64,000 nucleotides of DNA from Rikenella microfusus DSM 15922 (GCF_000427365.1 NZ_KE386488.1:2391882-2455881), one strand, 5' to 3'. Shown: positions 33,501-41,887, counted from the first letter of the stretch. Notes: generated by a model not told the origin, from the sequence alone. Translations and numbers: made by a program.

Positions 33501-34797
33501 TGCCTTCGGCATAGCTGTTGAAGACGGGGCCGCGTTCCATGACTGCCTTTTCGAACTCTTTTTCCGAGGCCGGAAGGCCGCTCAGGTCGTACCCTTCGCT
33601 TTGCAGTTTTTTCAGGAAATGGTAGAGCGAGGGCAGTACTTCCAGACCGGCGGCCACCAGCGAATTACTGCCCGGCCCTTTGAAGTAATAGATCGCGATT
33701 TTTTTATCCTTATTGGCTTTGGTCCGGAGTTTCAGGTAATTCGCGACAGTGCCGGCGAATTGTTCGGCCCGGCCCGGAATGGCTTTGAACAGGTACAGCC
33801 CTTCATCGTCGATGAACTGGGCGTTGATGGCCATCGGCACGATGCCGCCGTCCAGTTCGGGCATCACGACGCTCTGGCTCAGGAAGCCGCCGACCATACC
33901 CTGTTTGTCGGCCATCCAGTGGTCGTAGGTGTCGTTGATCGTGATCGGGCAGATGACGGGAATGTTTTGTTCCTTGAGCCATTCGACGCCGCGTTCGCCC
34001 TGTCCCATCAGCATACGGCCGTGGGGCATGTAGATGACGGCGTCGGGGCTGATCTCCTGCAACAGTTCCAGCCGTTCGGCGAAACTCGAAACCGGATAGA
34101 CGTTCATTCCGCGGGCCTCGAGGTTGCGGATCAGCGAGTCGAGGTGCTCCTTGTTGGTGTCGAACGGCCCGGCCATTCCCACCAAAAGGGCCACTTTCGG
34201 CCCTTGTTCCTTGTAGAATCCGTTTTTCCTGTAATAAGCGTCGAACTCCCCGACCGTAGCGAAAGTTTGTTCGTCATCCAGGTGGAACAGCACGTCGCCG
34301 CTGATCTCGACCGGCGGTTCGATCGCCCCGGTGAAGAGGCTTTTGCCGTCCAGGTCGCGCCGGATCCAGTTGAACAGGCTGCGGTAGTTTTTCGTACCGC
34401 CGTTGCCGAGGTAAGCCTTTACGGTTTCCCTCTGCGTGGAATCGAGGCTCGTGATGTTATTGGCCGGATCGGTGACCGAGGTGGAGTAGATCGGCACTCC
34501 CTTGGTTTTGAGCTTTTCGAGCACGGCCCGGTGGTCGTCGGTCATCCGGATGCCCATGCCGAAAATCAGTACGGCATCGTAATTCTTCAATTTTCCGAAT
34601 TGTTCCAACTCGACCGATTCGAGCTTCACGGAGTTGTTATCCAGCGATTTGGCCATACGGGCCATCTGGTATCTCGGGAAATTGACCATTGCAACCCGGG
34701 TAGGGCCGGCCGCCGCGTAACATAACCATACCACCAAAATCGCGGCGGCCAGGGCTATACCCGTTATGAGCGCTATCTTTTTTCTCTTCTTGTTCAT
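30574..34797 (-). CDS. hmuS: membrane-anchored CobN-like chelatase (HmuS)
   Basis: 1407 residues. An N-terminal membrane helix (IALITGIALAAAILVVWLCYAA) and a C-terminal one (LGIALGAFGVICAAVAVMLVL) frame a large extracytoplasmic CobN/Mg-chelatase H-subunit domain. HGSLEFIPGKQVALS, EGATIAQILWMLGAEPIRD and YGSSEEWGDFKAGVFEAALQNTDAVVQPRQSNTWG are recognisable CobN segments. CobN normally inserts cobalt into corrinoids. Here no cobalamin genes are near, and the gene is between an outer-membrane haem receptor and a proton channel. HmuS proteins of Bacteroidales have been linked to iron removal from haem, a reversal of chelation, so that function is inferred. A ~100-residue insert near 800 is rich in Lys, Met and Ala. 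Confidence 0.9.
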   Translation of the reverse strand: MNKKRKKIALITGIALAAAILVVWLCYAAAGPTRVAMVNFPRYQMARMAKSLDNNSVKLESVELEQFGKLKNYDAVLIFGMGIRMTDDHRAVLEKLKTKGVPIYSTSVTDPANNITSLDSTQRETVKAYLGNGGTKNYRSLFNWIRRDLDGKSLFTGAIEPPVEISGDVLFHLDDEQTFATVGEFDAYYRKNGFYKEQGPKVALLVGMAGPFDTNKEHLDSLIRNLEARGMNVYPVSSFAERLELLQEISPDAVIYMPHGRMLMGQGERGVEWLKEQNIPVICPITINDTYDHWMADKQGMVGGFLSQSVVMPELDGGIVPMAINAQFIDDEGLYLFKAIPGRAEQFAGTVANYLKLRTKANKDKKIAIYYFKGPGSNSLVAAGLEVLPSLYHFLKKLQSEGYDLSGLPASEKEFEKAVMERGPVFNSYAEGNIGRYLRSGYPELIPTAEYDGWLHEALRPEQYAELTAKHGAAPGGFYTAGDSIAVTRIRFGNVVLLPQPTQGTGENSFAAVHGDNPVPPHHYIASYLWTRYGFGADAMIHFGTHGSLEFIPGKQVALSTADWSDRLVGDLPHFYLYTIGDVGEGIIAKRRSYATTVSHLTPPFIETEMRGEVGRLLEQIQNYLSKEEDDRSQQENLKIKELTLRMGLHRDLKLDSVKTQPYTDEEIERIENFAEELCSEKITGGMYTLGVAFSPEKINSSVELLATDPIAYGLAALDKLNGKITQKQIDNTAFFNRRYRTPAQAAVKSLLARATLSPDAVLASLGISDSQLARARHIRELSKPKDRMAMLKAMRTGKDSTGKHPDRKAMQEAMKKMDPKQAEKVKQMMTAMKAARTDTVTAADKEFADAVMNIADAVANVRNYKTALEQSPSVELESFINALNGGYVAPTPGGDYIANPNTLPTGRNLYSINAEATPSPAAWEKGVAMGEQMLADYLKNHGGNYPQKVSFTLWSGAFIESEGATIAQILWMLGAEPIRDQFGRVMDIRLVPASEMNRPRIDVVVQTSGQLRDLAASRLALIQKAIGMAAAADDGGENYVAKGQVDAEKVLLEKGFSPKEARELSTRRIFGGLNGMAGTGITGMVESGDRWENEREIADTYLNNMGAVYGSSEEWGDFKAGVFEAALQNTDAVVQPRQSNTWGALSLDHVYEFMGGMNLTVRNVTGKDPDTYFNDLRNRHHARVQELKEAIGVESRTTIFNPVYIKEQMKGGASSANNFTEIVRNTYGWNVMKPAAIDKEIWDRIYDIYVEDDLNLGTREFFDRENPAALQEMTAVMMETARKGYWKATPEQLKAIAELHSEMVTEHEAACSGFTCDNAKLRDFIGRQLAPEKAQSYKASVNRAISAAPSDNADNKGMVLEKEQLNGTAETEKPFRGLGIALGAFGVICAAVAVMLVLRKVRKHKA

Positions 34798-34806
34798 CGT
34801 ATTCGT

Positions 34807-36816
34807 TTAGTTCCTTTTCCGGAAAAGTTGTTCCACGTCCAGCGAAACGCCGGCGAAGAAGGTGATACCCGGCGATACGGAGGTGTTGAAGCTGTGGACG
34901 TCGGCCTTGTAATTGAACAGGTTGTCCGCTCCCAGATTCAGGCTCACGGCATTCCGGAAACGTTGGGTCACCACCAGTTTCCACATCGTGTAGGCCGGAT
35001 AGCGTTGTTTGTACACGGAGCCGGTCGTCCCGTCCGGATTGGTGTATTCGTCGTCGAACGTATGGGTCGTCACGGCGCTCAGCACGCGGCCCGTCAGATT
35101 CACGTCGAGACCGTAGTTGCGGCGTTTGAGACCGTATTCGAACCGGATCGTGGCCGAGTGCGGGCGGGCTGTCGAAGCATTGACCCCGTCCACCGGCTGG
35201 TAGTCGTGCACATAGGCGTACGAGGCGGTGATCCCGAAGCCGTAAGGCAGTTTGACCGAAACGTTGGCGTCGATGCCCCATACTTCGGCCCGGCCGATGT
35301 TGGTATAATAGGAGGTGTCTCCGTCGTTGTTCCAGATGTTGGAGATCTTGTCCCGGATGTTGTTGTAATATCCGATGACCGAGGCGGAGAATTTGCCTTT
35401 GGTGTATTCGGCCGACAGCGATACGTTCTGGCTCTTTTCGGGCACCAGATCGGGGTTGCCGACCAGTTGGAACATCCCCTGGTGGCTCCAGTCGGTGTAC
35501 AGTTCCTTGAGGGTCGGCGATTTGAAGCCGCCGCCGTAGGACAGGCGCAGGGTTACCGGATTGAGTTTGTACATCAGCGAAACTTTCGGGCTGACGTGCG
35601 CTCCGTAGGTCGAATGGTAGTCGAGCCGCGCCCCGTAAACGAGGTTGAGTTTCGGGATGAGGTTCACGTCGTGCTGCGCGAAGCCTACGTAGGTCTCGGT
35701 CGAGTGTTCCGGCTTGTCGCCTTTGAACTGGTAGGTGTTCAGTTTGTCCCCGAAGAACTCGGCCCCCACGGTCAGAGTGCCGGCGCCGCGGAACGTGTTG
35801 TTGTACTGGATACGTCCGGTGTGCTGGATATTGGCGTAGTTTTTATCTTTTTCGTCCAGCTTGAGGTAGTAGTCGAATTTGTCGTATTCGTCGAATTTAT
35901 AACTCCCTTCGATGTTCTGCCGGTCGTTGATCGCGTAGTTCAGGTTCAGCCGTCCCGTATAGCCGCGGTACAGGTCGTGTACCTTCGTACTGGAATATTG
36001 TTCGTGATTGTAATAAGTACCGGCGGCGGTAATGGTCAGCGGATCGACCGGCTTGATGACGAACTTCTGGTTGATGTCCCAGTCACTGTACCCGTATATG
36101 GCGGTCGTGCTGCCCTGGTCGTCGTTGGATACCTGCTCTCCGTCCGGGTATTCGATATGCGATTCGCCGGTGTTGGTCAGGGAATATCCGTTGCGGTGTT
36201 TGTAGGTCCCGGTGGTGAAGCTGTTGAACCGTTTGGTGTTGAAACCGAGCGCTCCGCCGTAGCGCTGCTCGTTTTCACGGCCGTAACGGGCATTGACGTT
36301 CAGCTGCCACGGTTCGGTGGCTTTCTTGGTGATGATGTTCACCACGCCTCCGATGGCGTTCGAACCGTACAGGGCCGAAGCCGCGCCTTTGACCACTTCG
36401 ATCCGTTCGATATTCTCGACGTTCAGCCGGTCGTAGTCGATATTGTCGCGGGCTTCGCCGGCGATGCGTTCGCCGTCGATCAGGAACAGCACGTAATTGG
36501 CCCCCATCCCCGACAGGTTGATGTTCATCGTACCGCCGTGGCTGGTGAATTCGATACCCGGCATGACCATTTCCAGCAGATCTTTGACCGTCGTGGCGTC
36601 CGTTTTCTTGATCTCGTCGGAGCGGATCACGCGGGTGATGACGGGAACGTCTTTGAGCAGTTTCGGGGTACGCGTGGCGGTGACCACCACGTCTTCCGAC
36701 TGGAGTTTCCATACCGGATCGTCTTCGTCCGGCGCTTTTCCTTTCTCTTTGGCGGAAAGGGTAAGGCAGCCCAGCAGGGCCAGGCTGCCGGCCATCAGCA
36801 GTGATTTGTATAGCAT
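34807..36816 (-). CDS. hmuR: TonB-dependent outer-membrane haem receptor (HmuR-like)
   Basis: 669 residues. A signal peptide (LLMAGSLALLGCLTLSAKEKG) precedes the plug domain (DVVVTATRTPKLLKDVPVITRVIRSDEIKKTDATTVKDLLEMVMPGIEF) and a 22-strand barrel ending in a terminal aromatic-rich strand (FFAGVSLDVEQLF). In HmuR-type receptors the barrel takes haem from the surface lipoprotein HmuY. It lies 4 bp after hmuY and 9 bp before hmuS, so the three are probably cotranscribed. Substrate assignment rests on the locus rather than on a visible haem-ligand motif. Confidence 0.9.
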   Translation of the reverse strand: MLYKSLLMAGSLALLGCLTLSAKEKGKAPDEDDPVWKLQSEDVVVTATRTPKLLKDVPVITRVIRSDEIKKTDATTVKDLLEMVMPGIEFTSHGGTMNINLSGMGANYVLFLIDGERIAGEARDNIDYDRLNVENIERIEVVKGAASALYGSNAIGGVVNIITKKATEPWQLNVNARYGRENEQRYGGALGFNTKRFNSFTTGTYKHRNGYSLTNTGESHIEYPDGEQVSNDDQGSTTAIYGYSDWDINQKFVIKPVDPLTITAAGTYYNHEQYSSTKVHDLYRGYTGRLNLNYAINDRQNIEGSYKFDEYDKFDYYLKLDEKDKNYANIQHTGRIQYNNTFRGAGTLTVGAEFFGDKLNTYQFKGDKPEHSTETYVGFAQHDVNLIPKLNLVYGARLDYHSTYGAHVSPKVSLMYKLNPVTLRLSYGGGFKSPTLKELYTDWSHQGMFQLVGNPDLVPEKSQNVSLSAEYTKGKFSASVIGYYNNIRDKISNIWNNDGDTSYYTNIGRAEVWGIDANVSVKLPYGFGITASYAYVHDYQPVDGVNASTARPHSATIRFEYGLKRRNYGLDVNLTGRVLSAVTTHTFDDEYTNPDGTTGSVYKQRYPAYTMWKLVVTQRFRNAVSLNLGADNLFNYKADVHSFNTSVSPGITFFAGVSLDVEQLFRKRN

Positions 36817-36820
36817 GGCC

Positions 36821-37414
36821 TTATTCTACCGGATATTCGTATTCGAAAGCGATATGTCCTCCCTCGCCTTTGTCGTTCGTGTAGTCCGTGAACTTCACTT
36901 TGGCGTATTTGCCTTCGGCGGTCTTGATGAAATAGACGTTGCCGTTCACGGTGTACGTCGGCGGCATGCCGGAGCTGGTGTACCAGTCGGCGAGCGCTTC
37001 GTTTTTGGATTGTTCGGCTTTGGTACGCATGTCGGGGAACGAAATCTCCGCTTTGGTGTCAATCGTGTAGGTCACTTCGCCCGGTTTTTCGGTTACCGTG
37101 GACATGTCGGTCGAACTTGTTTTGTATGCGCCGCCGTTACCGCATCCGGACGGGCCGCTGTTGGTGCGGATGTCGCCGCGGTGGAAAGCGAGGTCCCATG
37201 TTTTGCTATTGTAGAGGGCGGAGTAGCTTCCGTCGGTTTCGATGACCGCTTCTTTGTCGAAAGAAAAATATACCCATTTGTCGAAACCGGGAGCGTCGAT
37301 TACGGTACTTCCGCTTGCGGGAGGCGGGGTGTTTCCGCCTTTATCGTCTTTGCACGAGTTGAAAGTCATTGCTGCGCACAGAGCGGCAGCGGCACAGAGT
37401 GAAAGTTTTAACAT
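36821..37414 (-). CDS. hmuY: HmuY family haem-binding lipoprotein
   Basis: 197 residues. The lipoprotein signal LKLSLCAAAALCAAMTFNSC puts the lipidated Cys at 21, followed by a charged Gly/Pro linker. The beta-rich body (KWVYFSFDKEAVIET, KTWDLAFHRGDIRTNSG, YAKVKFTDYTNDKGEGGHIAFEYEYP) is typical of HmuY. HmuY is a surface or secreted hemophore that hands haem to HmuR. The haem ligands vary between species and I cannot fix them here. It is first in the operon, 50 bp after a strong hairpin. Confidence 0.9.
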   Translation of the reverse strand: MLKLSLCAAAALCAAMTFNSCKDDKGGNTPPPASGSTVIDAPGFDKWVYFSFDKEAVIETDGSYSALYNSKTWDLAFHRGDIRTNSGPSGCGNGGAYKTSSTDMSTVTEKPGEVTYTIDTKAEISFPDMRTKAEQSKNEALADWYTSSGMPPTYTVNGNVYFIKTAEGKYAKVKFTDYTNDKGEGGHIAFEYEYPVE

Positions 37415-37463
37415 GGTTTATGGTTTGGTTAAGTGAATTGAAAAATCCGGCCGGGAAGAGGTC

Positions 37464-37512
37464 AAAAAAGAACTCCTGCATTTCCGGCATGGCTTCCGGA
37501 GGCAGGAGTTCT
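37464..37512 (-). terminator. terminator or attenuator upstream of hmuY
   Basis: On the minus strand the stem AGAACTCCTGC / GCAGGAGTTCT with an inner CCGG-rich helix is followed by six Ts. It lies between the LuxR gene and hmuY, so it either ends the LuxR transcript or controls read-through into hmuY. Confidence 0.75.
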
Positions 37513-37540
37513 CGGCATTTATTGAGTTGGCTTACAAAAT

Positions 37541-37593
37541 AAATTCGCTGACATCTTTGTTTTGATTTTCACATTGCAAAGGTCAGCGAATTT
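37541..37593 (-). repeat. long inverted repeat upstream of hmuY
   Basis: AAATTCGCTGAC (37541-37552) and GTCAGCGAATTT (37582-37593) pair perfectly, with an inner CTTTG/CAAAG pair. It lies 28 bp from the terminator hairpin. It could be a second terminator or a regulator site. Confidence 0.5.
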
Positions 37594-37695
37594 GCCTGGG
37601 CGGGCAATCCCCATATATTAGGAAAAATCGGGGAATTCATCCCCACTTGTAGGGGGATTTTGTCTTTATGTTTCTTTCAGTCAGTGATTTAAGCG

Positions 37696-38313
37696 TTATT
37701 CGATGTCCGACTGGTCGATCAGATTGTTCAGCAAAGCATATACCGTGAGGCCCGAAACGGTTTTGATTCCCGTTTTGCGCGTAATGTTCTTCCGGTGCGA
37801 GATGACCGTATGTACCGAGATGTGGTGCGCGTCGGCGATCTCTTTGTTAGTCATGCCTTTGGCCACCGAGACCAGTATTTCGCTTTCGCGGTCGGTGAGT
37901 TCGTATCCTTCGCCCGAAGATTCTGTTTCGCGGGTGCGGTCGTCCAGCGCCTGCCGCAGTTTACGGACGATTTTGCGGCTGTCGTCGTAGATGTGGACGC
38001 AGCCGTGGTACTGTTTCTGGGTTTCGGGGTCGATGAAACCGTACACGATGGCCACAAAAGCGGCTTGGGGCAGGTGTTCGAAGTAACTGTGTACGGTTGC
38101 CCGCTTCTGGAAATCGAACACGACGGGATCTACCAGTACCAGATCCGGTTGCAACAGCGGGGCGCGTTCGGCGAAGTGGGCCGGGTCGTCGAATATCCCG
38201 CAGATTTCGAATTCGTTGCCGGCTTCGGCCAGTACGGCTTTCAACCCGGCGGCGATAATGGCCGATGGTTCTATGATGGCGGTTTTGCGGCCTTTTTTCG
38301 GTGAACTGTTCAT
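37696..38313 (-). CDS. LuxR/NarL-type transcriptional regulator
   Basis: 205 residues. The first ~125 form a receiver-like domain (TAIIEPSAIIAAGLKAVLAE, LVLVDPVVF), with the candidate phospho-Asp near residue 60. The usual acidic pair at the N-terminal strand is replaced by IEPS, so phosphorylation may be weak or absent. The C-terminal LuxR helix-turn-helix (LTDRESEILVSVAKGMTNKEIADAHHISVHTVISHRKNI, ~140-180) is intact. The start overlaps the end of the hemerythrin gene by 4 bp. No histidine kinase is adjacent. The pair may sense oxygen, NO or iron through hemerythrin; this is inference. Confidence 0.85.
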   Translation of the reverse strand: MNSSPKKGRKTAIIEPSAIIAAGLKAVLAEAGNEFEICGIFDDPAHFAERAPLLQPDLVLVDPVVFDFQKRATVHSYFEHLPQAAFVAIVYGFIDPETQKQYHGCVHIYDDSRKIVRKLRQALDDRTRETESSGEGYELTDRESEILVSVAKGMTNKEIADAHHISVHTVISHRKNITRKTGIKTVSGLTVYALLNNLIDQSDIE

Positions 38314-39011
38314 CGCATGCGTTCCTCCAGTTGTTCGACCAGCGGTACCAATATCCGGTCTTCGATCAGCGAATGTTTGTTCAGGTCGTCTTCCAGCAGG
38401 AAGAGGTCGAGCAGCAGCCTGTTGCGCGGGCCTCCGGGACAGAGGTCGGGCAGGTATTTGATCAGGATATTTTTCAGGTCGCCCAGTTTTTCCTCGATGT
38501 TGCTGTGGTTTTTTTCGAACTGGCCGATCGAATAGCCTTCGTCCGATCTTTTCCCTTCCGAGAGATTGTGGATGTAGGGGAATACCACGGTCTCTTCGTA
38601 GTTGAAGTGGTTGGTCACTTCACGGCTGTAGTCGTCGAAAAAACGTTCCAGTATTTTGCCGTTTTTGCCTGCGCAGCAGCCGGCCAGCGATAATACCTGT
38701 TTCCCGATTTCCGGAATTTGTTCGCGGATGTAGTCTTCGTGCGATTGGTGCAGGTACGCGGTCAGGTCTTCGGCCGTGAAGGAGTGCAGTTCGTCCGCTT
38801 CGGGCAGAAAGTCGTCGAAAGTATAGATGTTGCAGACCAGCAGAAACAGGCTGGAGGATATGCCGTGCGTGCGGCATATCTCGCCGATGCTTTTGTCGCC
38901 GAAACCCAGCTGGATGCCGAACCGGGGCAGTACGAACAGCAATCGGTAATTGGCATGGACCAAGTCGGCCATTTTCATGCGTTCGGTAAAGAGAAGATGT
39001 TTCATTCGCAA
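38310..39011 (-). CDS. hemerythrin-domain protein
   Basis: 233 residues, helical. HFNYEETVVFPYIHNL (~135) and HSLIEDRILVPLVEQLEERM (C-terminus) are the HxxxE iron-ligand segments of hemerythrin HHE domains, and an earlier TAYLHQSHEDYIREQI (~90) supplies another His pair. The first ~80 residues (ADLVHANYRLLFVLPRFGIQLGFGDKSIGEICRTHGISSSLFLLVCNIYTFDDF) resemble the DUF542-like domain of Ric/ScdA-type iron-sulfur repair proteins, but the usual Cys motif is not clear. It probably binds a di-iron centre and senses or handles O2 or NO. It is translationally coupled to the LuxR regulator. Confidence 0.85.
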   Translation of the reverse strand: MRMKHLLFTERMKMADLVHANYRLLFVLPRFGIQLGFGDKSIGEICRTHGISSSLFLLVCNIYTFDDFLPEADELHSFTAEDLTAYLHQSHEDYIREQIPEIGKQVLSLAGCCAGKNGKILERFFDDYSREVTNHFNYEETVVFPYIHNLSEGKRSDEGYSIGQFEKNHSNIEEKLGDLKNILIKYLPDLCPGGPRNRLLLDLFLLEDDLNKHSLIEDRILVPLVEQLEERMR

Positions 39012-39506
39012 GGTTCGTTTTGTGCAAAGATGTACATTTCGTCCGGGCTGTGAAAATCCGGTCTGTGTTTTTTAACGTCCGTCGGGGCCGGAACATTGTC
39101 CGAGAGCGGAAGGCGGGGCTGTTTTCATGGATCGGGGGGCGGATACGATGCCGGAACCGGTTTCGGCGCGGCCCGGCGGGTATGCGTTTCCCGAACGGTG
39201 TTGTCGCCGGATGGCCCGACCGGCTGTCGCTTTTTCGTCGGGCGGTTCCGGGGCGGTGCGGGAAGGTTTGAAAATGGCGGGATTATTCAGCATGTCCGAT
39301 CCTTCGTTCCGCTGCGGGCACGGACCATGCCCGTGCCGGGCGGTTCTCTGTGATCCGGACGGACCATTCCGTATAAATTAACGGTTTAGGTGCCCGTTTT
39401 ACCCTGTTCAGGGCGCGGTTTTTTCCGGCTCTCTTCTGCGCGTCTGAGTCTCAGAGGGTGTCGGCAGCGGAATGGGTGGGAACCGGATATACGGGCCGGT
39501 ACGGGT
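39012..39506 (+). other. intergenic stretch without a supported gene
   Basis: Only short, low-complexity reading frames occur. A GGGCACGG/CCGTGCCC-type palindrome lies near 39318-39336. No RNA or known repeat module seen. Confidence 0.45.
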
Positions 39507-40394
39507 TTATCCGAACAGTTCCGTGAATTTCCGCGGAACCGGAGTCGAAAAATCGAGCCGTTCGCCCGTCGCCGGATGGATGAAGCTCAAGACGCCTGCA
39601 TGGAGCGCTACCCGTCCGATCAGGTTCCTTTTGGAACCGTATTTCCTGTCTCCCACGATCGGGTGTCCGATATACTCCATATGCGCCCGTATCTGGTTCT
39701 TGCGCCCTGTTTCCAGTTCCAGCTCCAGCAGGGTTACATCGTTTTTTTCAGAGCGCTTCAGTACTCGGAAACCCGTATTGGCTATTTTCCCTTCCTCCCG
39801 GACAGTCACATAGACTTTCAGCGCCTTGCTTTCCGTCAGGTATGTCGAAATCGTCCCTTCGTCTTCTTTCACGATGCCTTCTACTACGGCGAAATACTTG
39901 CGTTCCGCTACCGTCTGTTCCCAGCGGCTCTGCACCCGTATTTTGATCGGTTCGTTTTTGGCGAACATCATCAATCCCGAGGTCTCGCGGTCCAGCCGGT
40001 GCAGGACGAAGATTTTGTTGCGCGGGTCTTCCCGTTTCACGTGTTCGCTCAGGATACTGTACGCCGTGCGCATAATCTGTTTGTCGGTCGCCACCGACAG
40101 CAGGCCGTTGCGTTTATCGACCACGATCAGGTCGTCGTCCTCGTACACGATCCGCAGCATCGGATGGGCCACTCCCTCTTTCGCCCGACCGAAACCGATT
40201 TCCACCCGATCTCCCGGTGTGAGCGGCGTATCGAACTGGGTCGTGATGCATCCGTTCACGGAAACCTGGCGGTGAGCGAGATAAGATTTTACCGTCGTCT
40301 TGCTGCGATCGGTGAAATAACTGAACAGAAACGGCAGTAAAACGCCGGTTTCCCGAACGACAATGACCTCGGTTTCGGATTTTTGCTTTTTCAT
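39507..40394 (-). CDS. RluA family pseudouridine synthase
   Basis: 295 residues from the chosen start. An S4-type N-terminal RNA-binding region (LPFLFSYFTDRSKTTVKSYLAHRQVSVNG) precedes the catalytic domain. LHRLDRETSGLMMFAKNE (~128) carries the catalytic Asp of the RluA group, and QIRAHMEYIGHPIVGDRKYG (~240) is the second signature. It isomerises uridine to pseudouridine in rRNA or tRNA; the exact site is not predictable. The start at 40394 was chosen because a TACCTTTG element ends 6 bp upstream, which suggests a leaderless mRNA; the longer reading frame to 40418 would include the promoter. Confidence 0.92.
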   Translation of the reverse strand: MKKQKSETEVIVVRETGVLLPFLFSYFTDRSKTTVKSYLAHRQVSVNGCITTQFDTPLTPGDRVEIGFGRAKEGVAHPMLRIVYEDDDLIVVDKRNGLLSVATDKQIMRTAYSILSEHVKREDPRNKIFVLHRLDRETSGLMMFAKNEPIKIRVQSRWEQTVAERKYFAVVEGIVKEDEGTISTYLTESKALKVYVTVREEGKIANTGFRVLKRSEKNDVTLLELELETGRKNQIRAHMEYIGHPIVGDRKYGSKRNLIGRVALHAGVLSFIHPATGERLDFSTPVPRKFTELFG

Positions 40395-40399
40395 GCGGG

Positions 40400-40407
40400 C
40401 AAAGGTA
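40400..40407 (-). promoter_or_regulatory. -7 element (TACCTTTG) of the RluA-type gene
   Basis: Perfect TAnnTTTG on the minus strand immediately before the ATG at 40394. It implies a start point at or next to the first codon. Confidence 0.55.
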
Positions 40408-40495
40408 CGAAATCTCATGGCATGAAACTTGTTTAAGCCTCGGAAGATTCAATTCTATCGGAGAACTTATTTATTCACCTAAAAAAGAACGTATC

Positions 40496-41830
40496 ATGAA
40501 AACAATTAACGCTTTAATGATGACCGCGGCCGCAGGCCTCTTTTCGCTGGGGGCATGGGCCGACGACACGGCCACGGCATCGACCGACACCCCCCAGCGG
40601 GGACACCGCGACAAACGGAACACCGTGTGGATCATCGGCGCCGACCCGCAGACCGACGACGTGTGGGTATTGAAAGGCAAAGCCATAGATATCTATGCAA
40701 CAACCGTCAAGGAAGGGTTCCAGCAGTCCGGCGTGCCGAACTTCATCATCTCCGACCGCAGTAACAAAGCGGTATTCGGGATCGGCGGGTTCGTCAGTTT
40801 CCGTACGGCGTACGATTGGAGCAATGTTATCGACAACAAAGACTTCGTCACGTACGACATTCCGATGCTCAAAACACCCTCCAACAAACAACGGCTGCTG
40901 ATGGACGTCAGCACCTCCCGGCTGTTTTTCAAGACGATCGTGAACACCAAAGCGTTGGGCCCGATCGAAACTTATATCGAAACGGATTTCCGGGGCGGCG
41001 ACAACGTCCTGCGCCTGCGCGAAGCCTACGTATCGTTCAAAGGGCTGACTTTCGGTCAGACGGCGACCACTTTCGCCGACTTGCAGGCTGCGCCGACCAC
41101 CATCGACTTCCAGGGGCCGAATGCCTATACTTACCGGCGTAACCTGATGATCCGCTACCACCTGAACATCAGTCCGAGCTGGGAGTTCGCCGTTGCGGCC
41201 GAAATGCCGGGCGTCAGCGCCACCACGCCTACCCGGGCGGCTTACGTGATCCCGCAGCGCGTACCGGACTTCCCGATGTATTTCCAGTATAATTGGAACC
41301 AGGGCCGCAGCCACTTGCGTGCATCGGGCATTCTGCGTACCATGAATTACTACGACAATACTTCGATGAACACGCAGACCGAGCTGGGTTGGGGCGCCAT
41401 GTTGAGCGGCAATATCGCCCTGAGCAAATCGGCCAGCTTCTTCGGACAGGTCGTTTACGGCGAGGGTATCGAAAACTACATCCAGGACCTGAACGGAAAC
41501 GGTTACGACCTGGTATCCGATCCGAACCGGCTGGGTCGTTTGCAAACGCTCCCCGCGATGGGCTGGATGGCCGGTTTTCAGGTGAACTTCACGCGGAACT
41601 GGCAGATGAATGCGGCTTACAGCCAGGTGAGCGTCTGGGACAAGAACGACTATTTCGCACAGGCTCCGGATGCCTACCGGTTGTCGCAATACATTGTCGG
41701 CAATCTGTTCTACCGTATCTCGCCGGCTTTCAATGTCGGGGTGGAATACCTGTACGGCACCCGTAAAAATGTGAACCACGAACTGGGACATGCGAACCGT
41801 GCCCAGATGATGGTACAATTCAACTTCTGA
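40496..41830 (+). CDS. outer-membrane porin, DcaP-like
   Basis: 444 residues. A signal peptide (INALMMTAAAGLFSLGAWA) is followed by a short acidic, threonine-rich stretch and a beta-barrel of alternating residues ending in a C-terminal aromatic (QMMVQFNF). It resembles the DcaP family of trimeric porins, which pass small organic acids or other solutes. The segment GFVSFRTAYDWSNVIDNKDFVTYDIPM and the GLTFGQTATTFADLQAAPTTIDFQGPN loop fit that family. It stands alone, with its own terminator. The hexuronate transporter gene lies convergent about 640 bp downstream, so uptake of sugar acids is possible but only a guess. Confidence 0.72.
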   Translation: MKTINALMMTAAAGLFSLGAWADDTATASTDTPQRGHRDKRNTVWIIGADPQTDDVWVLKGKAIDIYATTVKEGFQQSGVPNFIISDRSNKAVFGIGGFVSFRTAYDWSNVIDNKDFVTYDIPMLKTPSNKQRLLMDVSTSRLFFKTIVNTKALGPIETYIETDFRGGDNVLRLREAYVSFKGLTFGQTATTFADLQAAPTTIDFQGPNAYTYRRNLMIRYHLNISPSWEFAVAAEMPGVSATTPTRAAYVIPQRVPDFPMYFQYNWNQGRSHLRASGILRTMNYYDNTSMNTQTELGWGAMLSGNIALSKSASFFGQVVYGEGIENYIQDLNGNGYDLVSDPNRLGRLQTLPAMGWMAGFQVNFTRNWQMNAAYSQVSVWDKNDYFAQAPDAYRLSQYIVGNLFYRISPAFNVGVEYLYGTRKNVNHELGHANRAQMMVQFNF

Positions 41831-41857
41831 CAAACGGGTTCGATCTCCGATAAGGAC

Positions 41858-41887
41858 AGGAACGGCAATTTGCCGTTCCTGTTTTTT
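41858..41887 (+). terminator. intrinsic terminator of the porin gene
   Basis: Stem AGGAACGGCAA / TTGCCGTTCCT followed by G and six Ts. Confidence 0.9.

Noticed and set aside
30574-34797. Aerobic cobaltochelatase CobN of cobalamin synthesis
   Set aside because: No cob genes or CobS/CobT partners; it sits within a full hmu haem operon and has two membrane anchors.
39127-39381. Small ORF of 84 codons between the hemerythrin and RluA genes
   Set aside because: Low-complexity composition, no recognisable domain and no promoter nearby.
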